From: an uncultured Bacteroidota bacterium
Lineage (GTDB): Bacteria; Bacteroidota; Bacteroidia; JADZBD01
NCBI GenBank assembly: GCA_937924855.1
Contig: CALEYQ010000018.1
Location: forward strand, 1-26,033
DNA: 26,033 nt
Direction of reading: 5' to 3'
Shown here: positions 14,951 to 23,836 of the stretch, one piece after another
Numbering within the stretch: the first letter of the stretch is position 1
Layout of the letters: each line of letters begins with the position of its first letter
Notes under the pieces: model-generated
Seen by the model: only the letters and a program-made list of their open reading frames with translations
What the model was told of the DNA's origin: nothing
Database searches by the model: none
Made by a program: the position numbers and the translations under genes

Positions 14951-15892
14951 ATGCACCTGCTGGTCTGCGAAGACATCGTTAAAAAATATTCCAACCACCT
15001 GGCCCTCGACCGGGTGAGTATTCATGTGCCGCGGGGCTGTGTGTACGGACTCCTGGGTCCGAACGGTGCCGGAAAAACTTCGCTTATCCGTATCATCAAT
15101 CAGATTACGGGTCCGGATTCAGGAAATGTTATGTTTGACGGGCGGAAAATTGTTGCTGATGATACGGCAAGAGTAGGTTACCTGCCTGAAGAAAGAGGAC
15201 TATACAAAAAAATGAAAGTAGGGGAGCAGGCCGTTTATCTGGGTCGCCTGAAAGGACTATCCAAAGCCGAAGCCCGGAAGCGATTGAAAGAATGGTTTGA
15301 GAAATTCGAGATGACAGCCTGGTGGGATAAGAAAATAGAAGAGCTTTCCAAGGGTATGCAGCAGAAAGTACAGTTCATTGTAACCCTCCTGCACGATCCT
15401 GAATTATTAATCCTCGATGAGCCTTTCAGCGGTTTTGATCCCATCAATGCCAACCTGATAAAAAATGAATTGTTGGAACAGAAGAAAAGAGGCAAGACCA
15501 TTATTTTTTCAACGCATAATATGAGTTCGGTGGAAGAGCTATGCGATGAAATTGCCCTTATTCATAAATCGAAAACCATTCTGGAGGGAAATGTGAATGA
15601 AGTACGGCAGGCCCATAAACCCGGAATTTTCGAACTTGAATTCAAGGGAAATTTCATGGGCTTCACCAATGCCTTATGGACCGGCTTCGAATTGCTTGAA
15701 AAAACCGAAGGCAAACCCAACAAAGCCCGCATACGCCTGTTGGGAAAAAGCACCCCCAACGATTTACTGGCAGCGGTGTTGCCTGTGGCCGAGGTGGTTG
15801 GCTTGCGGGAAATAATTCCCGGGATGAACGAGATTTTTATTTCACTGGTTTCCGGAAAAACAGAAGCAGCACCGGTAAATTTTACTGAATAA
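14951..15892 (+). CDS. ABC transporter ATP-binding protein, NatA-like
   Basis: The 313-residue ATPase has Walker A GPNGAGKT (36-43), signature LSKGMQQ (132-138), Walker B LLILDEP (152-158) and the switch histidine His189. The Q-loop position reads LPEERGLY, as in the NatA/DrrA export subfamily. Residues about 225-313 form a C-terminal extension of the DUF4162 type. It would energise the permease encoded directly downstream (2-bp gap), forming an efflux ABC-2 exporter. In Na+ export relatives the substrate is sodium or an antibiotic, but the substrate here is unknown. Position after grpE-dnaJ suggests co-expression with the folding machinery. Confidence 0.92.
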   Translation: MHLLVCEDIVKKYSNHLALDRVSIHVPRGCVYGLLGPNGAGKTSLIRIINQITGPDSGNVMFDGRKIVADDTARVGYLPEERGLYKKMKVGEQAVYLGRLKGLSKAEARKRLKEWFEKFEMTAWWDKKIEELSKGMQQKVQFIVTLLHDPELLILDEPFSGFDPINANLIKNELLEQKKRGKTIIFSTHNMSSVEELCDEIALIHKSKTILEGNVNEVRQAHKPGIFELEFKGNFMGFTNALWTGFELLEKTEGKPNKARIRLLGKSTPNDLLAAVLPVAEVVGLREIIPGMNEIFISLVSGKTEAAPVNFTE

Positions 15893-15894
15893 TC

Positions 15895-17268
15895 ATGGGA
15901 AAAACCCGCATTATCATTCAGCGCGAATACCTTTCCAGGGTCAAAAAACCCAGTTTCTGGGTTATGACCATTTTGCCACCCTTCCTGATTATTGGTTTTT
16001 CAGCTATTGTAATCTGGCTTGCCTTAAGCGAAAAATCGGTGAGCCGGGTAGCCGTGGTAAATGAATGGAACGACAGCCTGATTAACGAACGTACCCTCAT
16101 CGATGACAAAGACCATATCTATTATGATGTAGTACCCTTGGGACGGGAGGAAGCCATAAAAATGATGAGTGAGAAGTCTTCCGATTATACGGCCGTATTA
16201 TACATTCCGGCCAATCTGATCGAAGGAGGAGGCCGGCAGATTCATTTGTACTTCAAGAAAACACCCGGGATGGTGGCTGAGGAAAGAATCAAATCAAATA
16301 TTGAGCGCATTCTCTATCAAAATCAACTCGAGTACAACGGCATCGACCTGAAAAAGGTGGAAGCCTCGCGGATAAAGGTGAATTTACTTTCTCGAAAAGT
16401 AGATGAAAGCGGGAAGGAAGTAGAAACAAAGACCGGAATAAATATGGCCCTGGGCTTTGGCATGGCTATTTTGATTTACATGTTTATTTTCCTTTACGGC
16501 GTGCAGGTAATGCGGGGAGTAATTGAAGAGAAAGTGAACCGCATTGTTGAAATCATTGTTTCCAGCGTAAGGCCTTTTCAGCTTATGCTCGGAAAAATAA
16601 TAGGCATTGGCATGGTGGGCTTAACGCAGATTGTGCTGATGATAGCCTTTACTTTCGGGCTCGGAATTTTCGCCCAGAATTTTGTACTCAGCAGTAAAAA
16701 CATAACTCCGGAAACCATTAAAGTTGACCCGGGCATTGCCAAGATGGGAGTTAATATGAATACGCTTGAGGGCAAAGTGGTGCAGAGCGGATCCGCCAGT
16801 AACATTCCGGTGCAGGAATACATCCATGCCTTTCTGAACCTCGACTTTGTTACCATAATTATTTCATTTGTGTTCTATTTTCTTTTCGGATACCTGCTCT
16901 ATGCATCGCTGTTTGCAGCAGTGGGCAGTGCGGTGGATAATGAAACAGATACACAGCAGTTTTTACTGCCCCTCACCATACCTCTGATTTTGGGTTTTGT
17001 GGCTTCCCAGTTCATCATGCAGGATCCCGAGGGTCCGGTAGGGTTCTGGATGAGTATTTTCCCGCTTACCTCACCCGTGGCCATGTTGGTGCGTATTCCC
17101 TTCGGGGTTCCCCTGTGGCAATTGCTGCTAAGTATGGGACTATTAGCCCTCACCTTTGTTTTCACCACCTGGCTGGCCGGAAAAATATACAGAACCGGAA
17201 TTTTGATGTATGGAAAAAAAGTTTCCTGGAAAGAATTAGGGAAATGGCTTTTCTATAAAAATCACTAA
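15895..17268 (+). CDS. ABC-2 type permease, NatB-like
   Basis: The 457-residue membrane protein has one N-terminal membrane segment (about 22-45), a large extracytoplasmic domain (about 50-180) and a cluster of membrane helices from residue 184 to the end. After the second helix, GVIEEKVNRIVEIIVSSVRPFQLMLGKI matches the conserved cytoplasmic coupling motif of the ABC-2 NatB family. It pairs with the ATPase encoded 2 bp upstream. The pair would export an unknown substrate across the inner membrane, and similar pairs have been linked to Na+ efflux or lipid/polymer export. The Ppx/GppA-like gene follows after an 8-bp gap. Confidence 0.9.
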   Translation: MGKTRIIIQREYLSRVKKPSFWVMTILPPFLIIGFSAIVIWLALSEKSVSRVAVVNEWNDSLINERTLIDDKDHIYYDVVPLGREEAIKMMSEKSSDYTAVLYIPANLIEGGGRQIHLYFKKTPGMVAEERIKSNIERILYQNQLEYNGIDLKKVEASRIKVNLLSRKVDESGKEVETKTGINMALGFGMAILIYMFIFLYGVQVMRGVIEEKVNRIVEIIVSSVRPFQLMLGKIIGIGMVGLTQIVLMIAFTFGLGIFAQNFVLSSKNITPETIKVDPGIAKMGVNMNTLEGKVVQSGSASNIPVQEYIHAFLNLDFVTIIISFVFYFLFGYLLYASLFAAVGSAVDNETDTQQFLLPLTIPLILGFVASQFIMQDPEGPVGFWMSIFPLTSPVAMLVRIPFGVPLWQLLLSMGLLALTFVFTTWLAGKIYRTGILMYGKKVSWKELGKWLFYKNH

Positions 17269-17276
17269 ATTTCGGA

Positions 17277-18212
17277 ATGCGGGTTGCCGTAATCGATCTG
17301 GGTACAAATACCTTTAATTTATTAATTGCCGATTTTCGGGATAACAGCTTTGTCGTGCTTCATTCCGACGAGGTTCCTGCCCGTCTGGGCGAGGGTGGTA
17401 TCCTGAAAAAGGTGCTTACTCCCGAAGCCATGGAAAGAGGCATGAAAGTACTTAACCAGTTCAGGGATGAAATAAAGACGCATAATGTGGAGAAAACCCT
17501 GGCTTTTGGAACCAGCGCCTTAAGAAATGCCCAAAATGCCCGTGAATTTATTGAAAGGGTAAAAGCCGAAACCGGAATTCCGGTGGTTAAAATATCGGGA
17601 GAGGAGGAAGCAGAACTCATTTTTGAAGGGGTTAGAACCGGAATACCACTGTCGGACGAGCCGCCCGACCTCATAATGGACATTGGGGGCGGAAGTGTGG
17701 AGTTTATTATTTGCAATAAAGAAGTTCTGCTCTGGAAACATAGTTTTGATTTGGGTGCCGGAAATCTGATTGAGCAGTTTCCGCTTCCCGATCCCGTAAG
17801 TCCGGAATATGCCGAAAAGCTGGAATCTTTTCTGGATGAGAACCTGGGGCCGCTTTGGGAAGCCCTGAAAAAGCACAAGCCCCATCGACTCATCGGCTCG
17901 GCAGGTTCCTTTGAGTCCCTGGCCGCCATGTGTCACCCCGAATTTTTTGCGGGAAGGGAAGCTGCAACCCATTATGAATTTGATGTTTTTTCTTTTGAAA
18001 CCATATATCAGATTCTTATAAACTCCTCAGCGGCAAACCGGGAAAGGGTTCCCGGATTGCCGCATTTCCGCGTAAATATGATTGTGCCCGCCTCCATACT
18101 AATTAACCGGGTTATGAGCCGGGGTGGTTTGAACCGCCTTTTTATGACCACATTCTCCATGCGGGAAGGCATGGTGGGGGTGGCTGCAAAAACAGGGGCT
18201 GAACTACGCTGA
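17277..18212 (+). CDS. Short Ppx/GppA family phosphatase
   Basis: The 311-residue actin-fold protein has the two phosphate-binding loops DLGTNTFNLL (residues 7-16) and DIGGGSVEFI (about 135-144), the TSALRNAQN strand and the GEEEAELIFEGV segment that carries the catalytic glutamate in Ppx and GppA. Relatives hydrolyse polyphosphate or convert pppGpp to ppGpp. It is much shorter than E. coli Ppx (about 510 residues) because the C-terminal HD-like and dimer domains are absent, a known short form in bacteria. It is cytoplasmic, and whether it acts on polyphosphate or pppGpp cannot be told. It is 8 bp from the permease gene and 30 bp before the response regulator. Confidence 0.9.
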   Translation: MRVAVIDLGTNTFNLLIADFRDNSFVVLHSDEVPARLGEGGILKKVLTPEAMERGMKVLNQFRDEIKTHNVEKTLAFGTSALRNAQNAREFIERVKAETGIPVVKISGEEEAELIFEGVRTGIPLSDEPPDLIMDIGGGSVEFIICNKEVLLWKHSFDLGAGNLIEQFPLPDPVSPEYAEKLESFLDENLGPLWEALKKHKPHRLIGSAGSFESLAAMCHPEFFAGREAATHYEFDVFSFETIYQILINSSAANRERVPGLPHFRVNMIVPASILINRVMSRGGLNRLFMTTFSMREGMVGVAAKTGAELR

Positions 18213-18242
18213 TTTTTCCTATTTTTAACCTCCCGAAAAAAC

Positions 18243-19403
18243 ATGGCCAGAATCCTTATAGTTGACGACGAGAAAAGCATCCGCAAAACATTGCGGGAAA
18301 TCCTGGAATACGAAAATTTCAAGGTGGAAGAGGCCGGCGACGGAAACGAAGGTCTGGCCCTGATCCGCAAAGAGAAATTCGACATCGTACTCTGCGACAT
18401 CAAAATGCCAAAAATGGACGGCATGGAAGTGCTGGATAAGGTTTTGGAAGAGCAGGCCGATGTTCCCATGATCATGATTTCAGGCCATGGCAATATTGAA
18501 ACTGCGGTTGAAGCGGTAAAAAAGGGTGCTTTCGATTTTATTCAAAAACCCCTCGACCTGAACCGCCTGTTGGTTACCATCCGGAATGCCATGGATAAAT
18601 CGCACCTGGTAAAAGAAACACGGGTGCTGAAGAAAAAAATAAACAAGACTTTCGACATGATTGGGGCCTCGGAAGCGATTGCCCACATCAAGGAAATGAT
18701 AGAGCGTGTGGCGCCCAGCGAAGCAAGGGTTCTCATTACCGGCGAAAACGGAACGGGCAAAGAACTGGTAGCCCGGTGGATTCATGAAATGTCGCCCCGG
18801 AATGCTGCACCCATGGTAGAAGTAAACTGCGCGGCTATTCCTTCCGAACTTATTGAAAGCGAACTTTTCGGACATGAAAAAGGTGCCTTTACCTCAGCCG
18901 TTGCCCAAAGGAAAGGGAAGTTTGAAATTGCAGAAGGAGGAACCCTCTTCCTCGATGAAATAGGGGATATGTCGCTTTCGGCCCAGGCCAAAGTGCTCAG
19001 AGCCCTACAGGAAAATAAAATTACCCGCGTGGGTGGCGATAAAGAGATTAAAGTGAATGTGAGGGTTGTAGCCGCCACCAATAAGGATTTGCAAAAAGAA
19101 ATTAAGGAAGGTCGTTTTCGGGAAGATCTTTACCACCGCCTCGGTGTTATCTTGATTCATGTGCCCTCCCTGAACGACCGCCGGGATGATATTCCCCTTT
19201 TGGTTGAACATTTTGCCAAGCTCATTTGTGAGGAGCAGGGCATTGCACCTAAAAATTTTACCAAAGAATGTCTCAAAGAATTGCAGAAACTCAACTGGAC
19301 CGGAAACATCAGGGAACTGCGTAACGTGGTTGAGCGTTTGCTGATTTTGTGCGAAAAGAACATCACTGAAAAAGATGTTCAGTTGTATGTAAAAATGAAA
19401 TAG
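18243..19403 (+). CDS. NtrC-family sigma-54 response regulator without a DNA-binding domain
   Basis: The 386-residue protein has a receiver domain (1-120) with acidic pocket Asp8-Asp9, phosphoacceptor Asp52, Ser80 and Lys102, followed by an AAA+ domain. The AAA+ domain has Walker A GENGTGKE (167-174), the sigma-54 contact loop GAFTSA (214-219), Walker B GGTLFLDEIGD (232-242) and arginine fingers in RFREDLYHR. It stops soon after the sensor II region (NWTGNIRELRNVVERL) at residue 386, so the Fis-type helix-turn-helix is absent. It would activate sigma-54 promoters from solution, as described for FlgR of Helicobacter. No histidine kinase is encoded nearby; no rpoN gene is in the window. The loop has Ser in place of the usual fifth-position Gly, and the promoters it serves are unknown. 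Confidence 0.92.
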   Translation: MARILIVDDEKSIRKTLREILEYENFKVEEAGDGNEGLALIRKEKFDIVLCDIKMPKMDGMEVLDKVLEEQADVPMIMISGHGNIETAVEAVKKGAFDFIQKPLDLNRLLVTIRNAMDKSHLVKETRVLKKKINKTFDMIGASEAIAHIKEMIERVAPSEARVLITGENGTGKELVARWIHEMSPRNAAPMVEVNCAAIPSELIESELFGHEKGAFTSAVAQRKGKFEIAEGGTLFLDEIGDMSLSAQAKVLRALQENKITRVGGDKEIKVNVRVVAATNKDLQKEIKEGRFREDLYHRLGVILIHVPSLNDRRDDIPLLVEHFAKLICEEQGIAPKNFTKECLKELQKLNWTGNIRELRNVVERLLILCEKNITEKDVQLYVKMK

Positions 19404-19411
19404 TGTAAAGG

Positions 19412-20740
19412 ATGTTCGAAAATCTATCGGAAAAACTCGACAGGGCCTTCAAGGTTTTAAAAGGCCAGGGAAAAATTACCGAAGTAAACGTTTCGGAGAC
19501 CATAAAGGAAATCCGGAAGGCTTTACTCGATGCCGACGTAAATTATAAGGTTGCCAAACAATTTACCGATACCGTAAAGGCAAAAGCCCTTGGCGAAAAG
19601 GTGCTAACCGCTATTTCGCCCGGTCAGCTCCTGGTAAAAATTACCAAGGAAGAACTAACGGCTTTAATGGGCGGAAGCCGCGCCGATATCCAGCTGAGTG
19701 GAAATCCACCGGTAGTTTTAATGGCCGGTTTGCAGGGCTCGGGAAAAACAACTTTTTCGGCCAAGCTTGCGAATTACCTGAAAACCAAAAAAGGAAGAAA
19801 TCCCCTCCTGGTAGCCTGCGATGTGTATCGTCCCGCCGCTATTGATCAATTGCATGTATTGGGCGACCAATTGCAAATTCCGGTTTACAGCGAAAAAGAA
19901 AATAACGATCCTGTCTCTATTGCGAAAAATGCCATTAAGCATGCCCGCGACAATCAGCATACGGTTGTGATAATCGATACCGCCGGTCGTTTGGGTGTTG
20001 ATGAGACCATGATGAAGGAAATCGAAGCCATTAAAAAGGCTGTTAGTCCGGGTGAGATTTTGTTTGTGGTTGATTCCATGACGGGACAAGACGCGGTGAA
20101 TACCGCCAAAGCCTTTAACGACCGCCTTGATTTTGGCGGTGTGGTCTTAACCAAGCTCGACGGTGATACAAGGGGTGGAGCAGCCCTCACCATTAAATCG
20201 GTAGTTAATAAGCCCATTAAGTTTGTGGGAACCGGTGAAAAGATGGATGCTCTGGATGTTTTTCATCCGGATCGTATGGCCGACCGTATTCTGGGCATGG
20301 GCGATATTGTTACTCTTGTTGAAAGAGCCCAGGAGCAATACGACGAAGAAGAAGCCAAGAAGCTTCAGAAAAAAATTGCCAAAGACCAGTTTAACTTCAA
20401 CGATTTTCTGGCCCAGATGAATCAGATAAAAAAGATGGGTAATGTGAAAGATCTGATGGGTATGATACCCGGTGTTGGCAAAGCCCTGAAAGATGTGGAA
20501 ATAAAAGAAGATGCCTTTAAGCCCATCGAGGCCATCATTCAGTCGATGACACCCGCCGAAAGAGAAAACCCCGCCCTGCTGAATGGTACGAGAAAAGAAC
20601 GCATCGCCAAGGGGAGCGGACAAAGTATTCAGGAGGTGAATAAGCTCATCAAGCAATTCGACGAAACCCGAAAAATGATGAAGATGATGAGCAACAAAGA
20701 CCAGATGCGGAAGATGATGCAGAAAATGCCACGCCGTTAA
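19412..20740 (+). CDS. ffh: Signal recognition particle GTPase Ffh
   Basis: Ffh binds the signal sequences of nascent inner-membrane proteins and the SRP RNA, then docks with FtsY. The 442-residue protein has the N domain (to about 95), the G domain with GLQGSGKT (106-113), DTAGR (189-193) and TKLD (247-250), and a methionine-rich M domain from about 325, ending in a Met/Lys tail (MMKMMSNKDQMRKMMQK). Its start is 8 bp after the response regulator. folD starts 1 bp after its stop codon, indicating one transcript. Confidence 0.97.
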   Translation: MFENLSEKLDRAFKVLKGQGKITEVNVSETIKEIRKALLDADVNYKVAKQFTDTVKAKALGEKVLTAISPGQLLVKITKEELTALMGGSRADIQLSGNPPVVLMAGLQGSGKTTFSAKLANYLKTKKGRNPLLVACDVYRPAAIDQLHVLGDQLQIPVYSEKENNDPVSIAKNAIKHARDNQHTVVIIDTAGRLGVDETMMKEIEAIKKAVSPGEILFVVDSMTGQDAVNTAKAFNDRLDFGGVVLTKLDGDTRGGAALTIKSVVNKPIKFVGTGEKMDALDVFHPDRMADRILGMGDIVTLVERAQEQYDEEEAKKLQKKIAKDQFNFNDFLAQMNQIKKMGNVKDLMGMIPGVGKALKDVEIKEDAFKPIEAIIQSMTPAERENPALLNGTRKERIAKGSGQSIQEVNKLIKQFDETRKMMKMMSNKDQMRKMMQKMPRR

Positions 20741-20741
20741 T

Positions 20742-21614
20742 ATGGCCATCCTCGACGGAAAGCAAACCTCGGCACGCCTTCAGGATGAAATAAAACTGGA
20801 GGTTGATACCCTTCGGAAATCCGGAAAGAAAATTCCCCAACTCGCTGCCGTTCTGGTAGGTAATAATCCCGCCAGCGAAGTGTATGTAAATTCAAAAGTA
20901 AAAGCCTGCGAAAAAGTGGGTTTTAAAAGCACCCTTCTGCAATTACCCGGTGATGTATCCCGCGAAAAATTGCTGGAAGCGGTTGATACCCTGAATGCCG
21001 ACCCCGAAATTGACGGGTATATTGTTCAGCTTCCCCTGCCTGAACACATCAACGAAACGGAAGTTTTGCTGCGAATTAATCCCACGAAAGATGTGGATGG
21101 TTTTCATCCGGAAAATGTAGGCCGCATGGCTCTTGGTCTTCCCTGTTTCCTTCCGGCAACTCCATTCGGCATTCTAAAGCTGCTGGAAGAATATAAGGTT
21201 GAAACGGCCGGGAAAAATTGCCTGGTCATTGGCCGGAGTCATATTGTGGGTTCGCCCATGAGTATTTTATTGAGCCGGAATGCATACCCCGGAAATGCAA
21301 CGGTTACTTTGGCTCACAGCAAAACCAAAAACCTGAAAGAAATTTGCCTGAACAGCGATATCATCATTGCCGCCCTGGGCAAACCTGAATTTTTAAAAGC
21401 CGATATGGTGAAGCAAGGTGCCGTGGTGGTTGATGTTGGTATTTCCCGTGTTCCCGATGCCGGTTCAAAAAGCGGATACCGGATTACCGGTGATGTTGCC
21501 TTCGCCGAAGTAGCTCCGAAATGTTCCTGGATAACTCCGGTGCCGGGTGGGGTAGGACCCATGACCATAGCTGCACTTTTGCTGAATACCCTTCAGGCCG
21601 GCAAATTAAAATAA
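20742..21614 (+). CDS. folD: Bifunctional methylene-THF dehydrogenase / methenyl-THF cyclohydrolase FolD
   Basis: FolD interconverts 5,10-methylene-THF and 10-formyl-THF for purine and formyl-Met synthesis. The 290-residue protein has Tyr48 and Lys52 in the active-site motif EVYVNSKVKACEKVG, the signature IDGYIVQLPLPEHI, the KDVDGFHPENVGRM motif, the NADP-binding GRSHIVGSPMSILL and the C-terminal PVPGGVGPMT. All are conserved. It is the last gene of the plus-strand run and ends 11 bp from the convergent PorE-like gene. Confidence 0.97.
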   Translation: MAILDGKQTSARLQDEIKLEVDTLRKSGKKIPQLAAVLVGNNPASEVYVNSKVKACEKVGFKSTLLQLPGDVSREKLLEAVDTLNADPEIDGYIVQLPLPEHINETEVLLRINPTKDVDGFHPENVGRMALGLPCFLPATPFGILKLLEEYKVETAGKNCLVIGRSHIVGSPMSILLSRNAYPGNATVTLAHSKTKNLKEICLNSDIIIAALGKPEFLKADMVKQGAVVVDVGISRVPDAGSKSGYRITGDVAFAEVAPKCSWITPVPGGVGPMTIAALLLNTLQAGKLK

Positions 21615-21625
21615 GCCGTATTCTT

Positions 21626-23836
21626 TTATTCCATCCTGATGTCAACCCTCCGGTTGAGCTTTCTGCCCTCCGCAGTTTTGTTGTCGCCCAAAGGTTTTGA
21701 TTCTCCGTAACTGACAATTTGAACAGATGTAATGCCGTGCTTTTTCAACTCGCGGGCCACCTGTCTTGCCCGGCGCTCTCCTAAGATTTTATTGTAATCG
21801 CGGGTGCCTTTGTTGTCGGAATATCCCTCAACAATAATTTTTCCCTGATACCCGGAGTTTTTAATGGTTTGAGCCCAAGAACTGATATCCGCTTTCATTT
21901 CCGGACTCAGATTCCATTTGTCGAATCCGAAAAACAATTGCATTACCTTTTTGTCGATATTGATGTTCTTGTCTTTATCCTTATCCTCATTTTTAGCAAC
22001 CACAATTCCGGGGAAGGTAAAGTTGAGTTTGGTTTGGGAATAGCCGCTTTGCCCGGGATTGTTTTTCATTTGTTGCTGATGCGCCGCATAGGGGTCGGCG
22101 GGTGAAAATCCGGGCGGGGGATTGAAAAAGTAATTTTCAATGCTTGCTTCCAGCTGATTGCCGGCGGCGGAAACGGTTTCGGCATTACCTCTTATCACCT
22201 GAACAAAGGGTCGTTCGTTACAGGAAGGAGGTATACTCAGGGTCTGGGTTTTTACAATCCCGTCAATCTCCAGGGTCTCAAGATATTCACTTCCTGTTTT
22301 CAGAGTAAAGGTTCTTCTGCCGGAAACGGTTTCCCCGGGAATAACTTCTGTCCCTGAATTTTTCTCTTTCAGCGTAACCTTTATTTTCCGGTTGATGTTT
22401 TCGGTAACAATCACGAGCGGAACATCGGGCAGGTTAAGACAGCCGGGCTGAATGGTGTAGATGTTGAAATCATTTCTTCCGTTCTCGGTGCGGTTGGAGG
22501 AGAACAGGGCAAAATCACCCTTACTGCTGAAATGGAAATACACTTCATCACCGGTGGAGTTTACCGGAAAACCAAGGTTGCGGGGTTTGCTCCATTTCCC
22601 GTCTTTTTTCTCTGAAACAAAAATGTCGAAGCCACCCACCGATCCGGGTCCGTTCGATGAAAAATACAAAGTGTTGCCGTCGGGGGTTAAAAAGGGACTT
22701 TCTTCATCATAGGGTGTATTGATTTCAGGTCCCAGATTTTCCAGCGGACCCCAGGCTCCGTCGGAGGCTACCGTAGTGGTGTAGATATCTCTTCCTCCGT
22801 AACCGCCTTCCCTGTCGGAAACCACGAAAAGCCGGTTATCGTCGATGCGGGAAACCGAGGTGGAGGTCTCCCGGGATTTTTTGTTTATGTCCTGTCCCTT
22901 AACCGGAACGGGCTTGTTCCATTGTCCCCCGCTGTATTCACTCACATAAATGGCGCCCCGTTTCAGTCCTTTGTAGATGTACATCTTTTTTCCATCGGGA
23001 AAAATGCCGTTCGGGGCTTCGTGGTATTTTTTGGAATTGAGGGAAGGAATAGGACTTGCGGTTTTCCATCCATCAGCGGATCGTTTCGAAGTGTAAATTT
23101 TTTCCAGAAATTTATCATCTTCGGTTTCAATCTTTCCTTTTTTCTCGCCGGGACGGCGGGAAGCAAAATACAGCACCGAATCGCCGGGTGATAGAACGGT
23201 AGAGTAATCATCTTCGGGGCCGTTAATTGCGGTTCCCGGCTTTACAATTTCAAAGGGCTCTGTACCGGTGTAGAATGGAAATCCGGAGGGACGATAGGCC
23301 ATAATTTCCAGCGCGGAATTACACCAGGCAATTCTTTGTTTTACTTCTTTTATCAATTCCCTTTCTTCGGGTGTTGAAAGTACGCTGCGGTTGGCCGAAA
23401 CAAATTTCAGGTATAAGGAAAAATAATCCCGGGCGGCGGTGTAGTTTCCGCTGAGATGCTCCAGGTCGCCCAGAAAAAAGTAAACATCCTGCACCGAATC
23501 CTTTTGCTGGTTGGCAGCAGCCCTTTGCAAATAGGGTAAACCCTGGGGTTTGATGTAGGGGGCATAATAATAAACCACACCAAGTTCATACAGGTAAACA
23601 GGATTGTCGGGTTTGTACTCTATCAGTTTCAAATAGCGCTCAATGGCTTTTGAGGATCTTCCGAGTTGAAAATCGCGTTTCGCTTTGCGATGAAGAGCCC
23701 TTGCTTTTCTTTTGGTTAATTTATCGGCAACGGGTTCAACCTTTAACATTGACTTTTCACGAGGGGAAACCAGGTCCGATCCGGAAAATAAAAATCCGAA
23801 GGGCAGAAAAAGGAAGAGCAGAATTATATGTTTCAT
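21626..23836 (-). CDS. PorE-like TPR / PD40-propeller / OmpA-family periplasmic protein
   Basis: The 736-residue protein has a signal peptide (1-20) and then TPR-like helices (about 44-150, FQLGRSSKAIERYLKLIEYKP). A PD40 beta-propeller (about 195-465) includes EESPFLTPDGNTLYFSS at 378-394. A small beta-rich domain (about 470-535) resembles a regulatory or CRD-type domain. A Pro/Gln-rich and Lys/Asp-rich linker leads to an OmpA_C domain (about 630-736) with the peptidoglycan-contact residues Asp674 and Arg689. This is the layout of PorE of the T9SS, which links the outer-membrane machinery to peptidoglycan, although PorE is a lipoprotein and I see no lipobox cysteine here. A paralogue with other roles is also possible. 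It overlaps the 176-residue gene start by 4 bp, indicating coupling. Confidence 0.8.
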   Translation of the reverse strand: MKHIILLFLFLPFGFLFSGSDLVSPREKSMLKVEPVADKLTKRKARALHRKAKRDFQLGRSSKAIERYLKLIEYKPDNPVYLYELGVVYYYAPYIKPQGLPYLQRAAANQQKDSVQDVYFFLGDLEHLSGNYTAARDYFSLYLKFVSANRSVLSTPEERELIKEVKQRIAWCNSALEIMAYRPSGFPFYTGTEPFEIVKPGTAINGPEDDYSTVLSPGDSVLYFASRRPGEKKGKIETEDDKFLEKIYTSKRSADGWKTASPIPSLNSKKYHEAPNGIFPDGKKMYIYKGLKRGAIYVSEYSGGQWNKPVPVKGQDINKKSRETSTSVSRIDDNRLFVVSDREGGYGGRDIYTTTVASDGAWGPLENLGPEINTPYDEESPFLTPDGNTLYFSSNGPGSVGGFDIFVSEKKDGKWSKPRNLGFPVNSTGDEVYFHFSSKGDFALFSSNRTENGRNDFNIYTIQPGCLNLPDVPLVIVTENINRKIKVTLKEKNSGTEVIPGETVSGRRTFTLKTGSEYLETLEIDGIVKTQTLSIPPSCNERPFVQVIRGNAETVSAAGNQLEASIENYFFNPPPGFSPADPYAAHQQQMKNNPGQSGYSQTKLNFTFPGIVVAKNEDKDKDKNINIDKKVMQLFFGFDKWNLSPEMKADISSWAQTIKNSGYQGKIIVEGYSDNKGTRDYNKILGERRARQVARELKKHGITSVQIVSYGESKPLGDNKTAEGRKLNRRVDIRME

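Noticed and set aside
21615..21625. Bidirectional terminator between folD and the PorE-like gene
   Set aside because: The 11-bp gap and flanks contain no stem-loop followed by a T-run.
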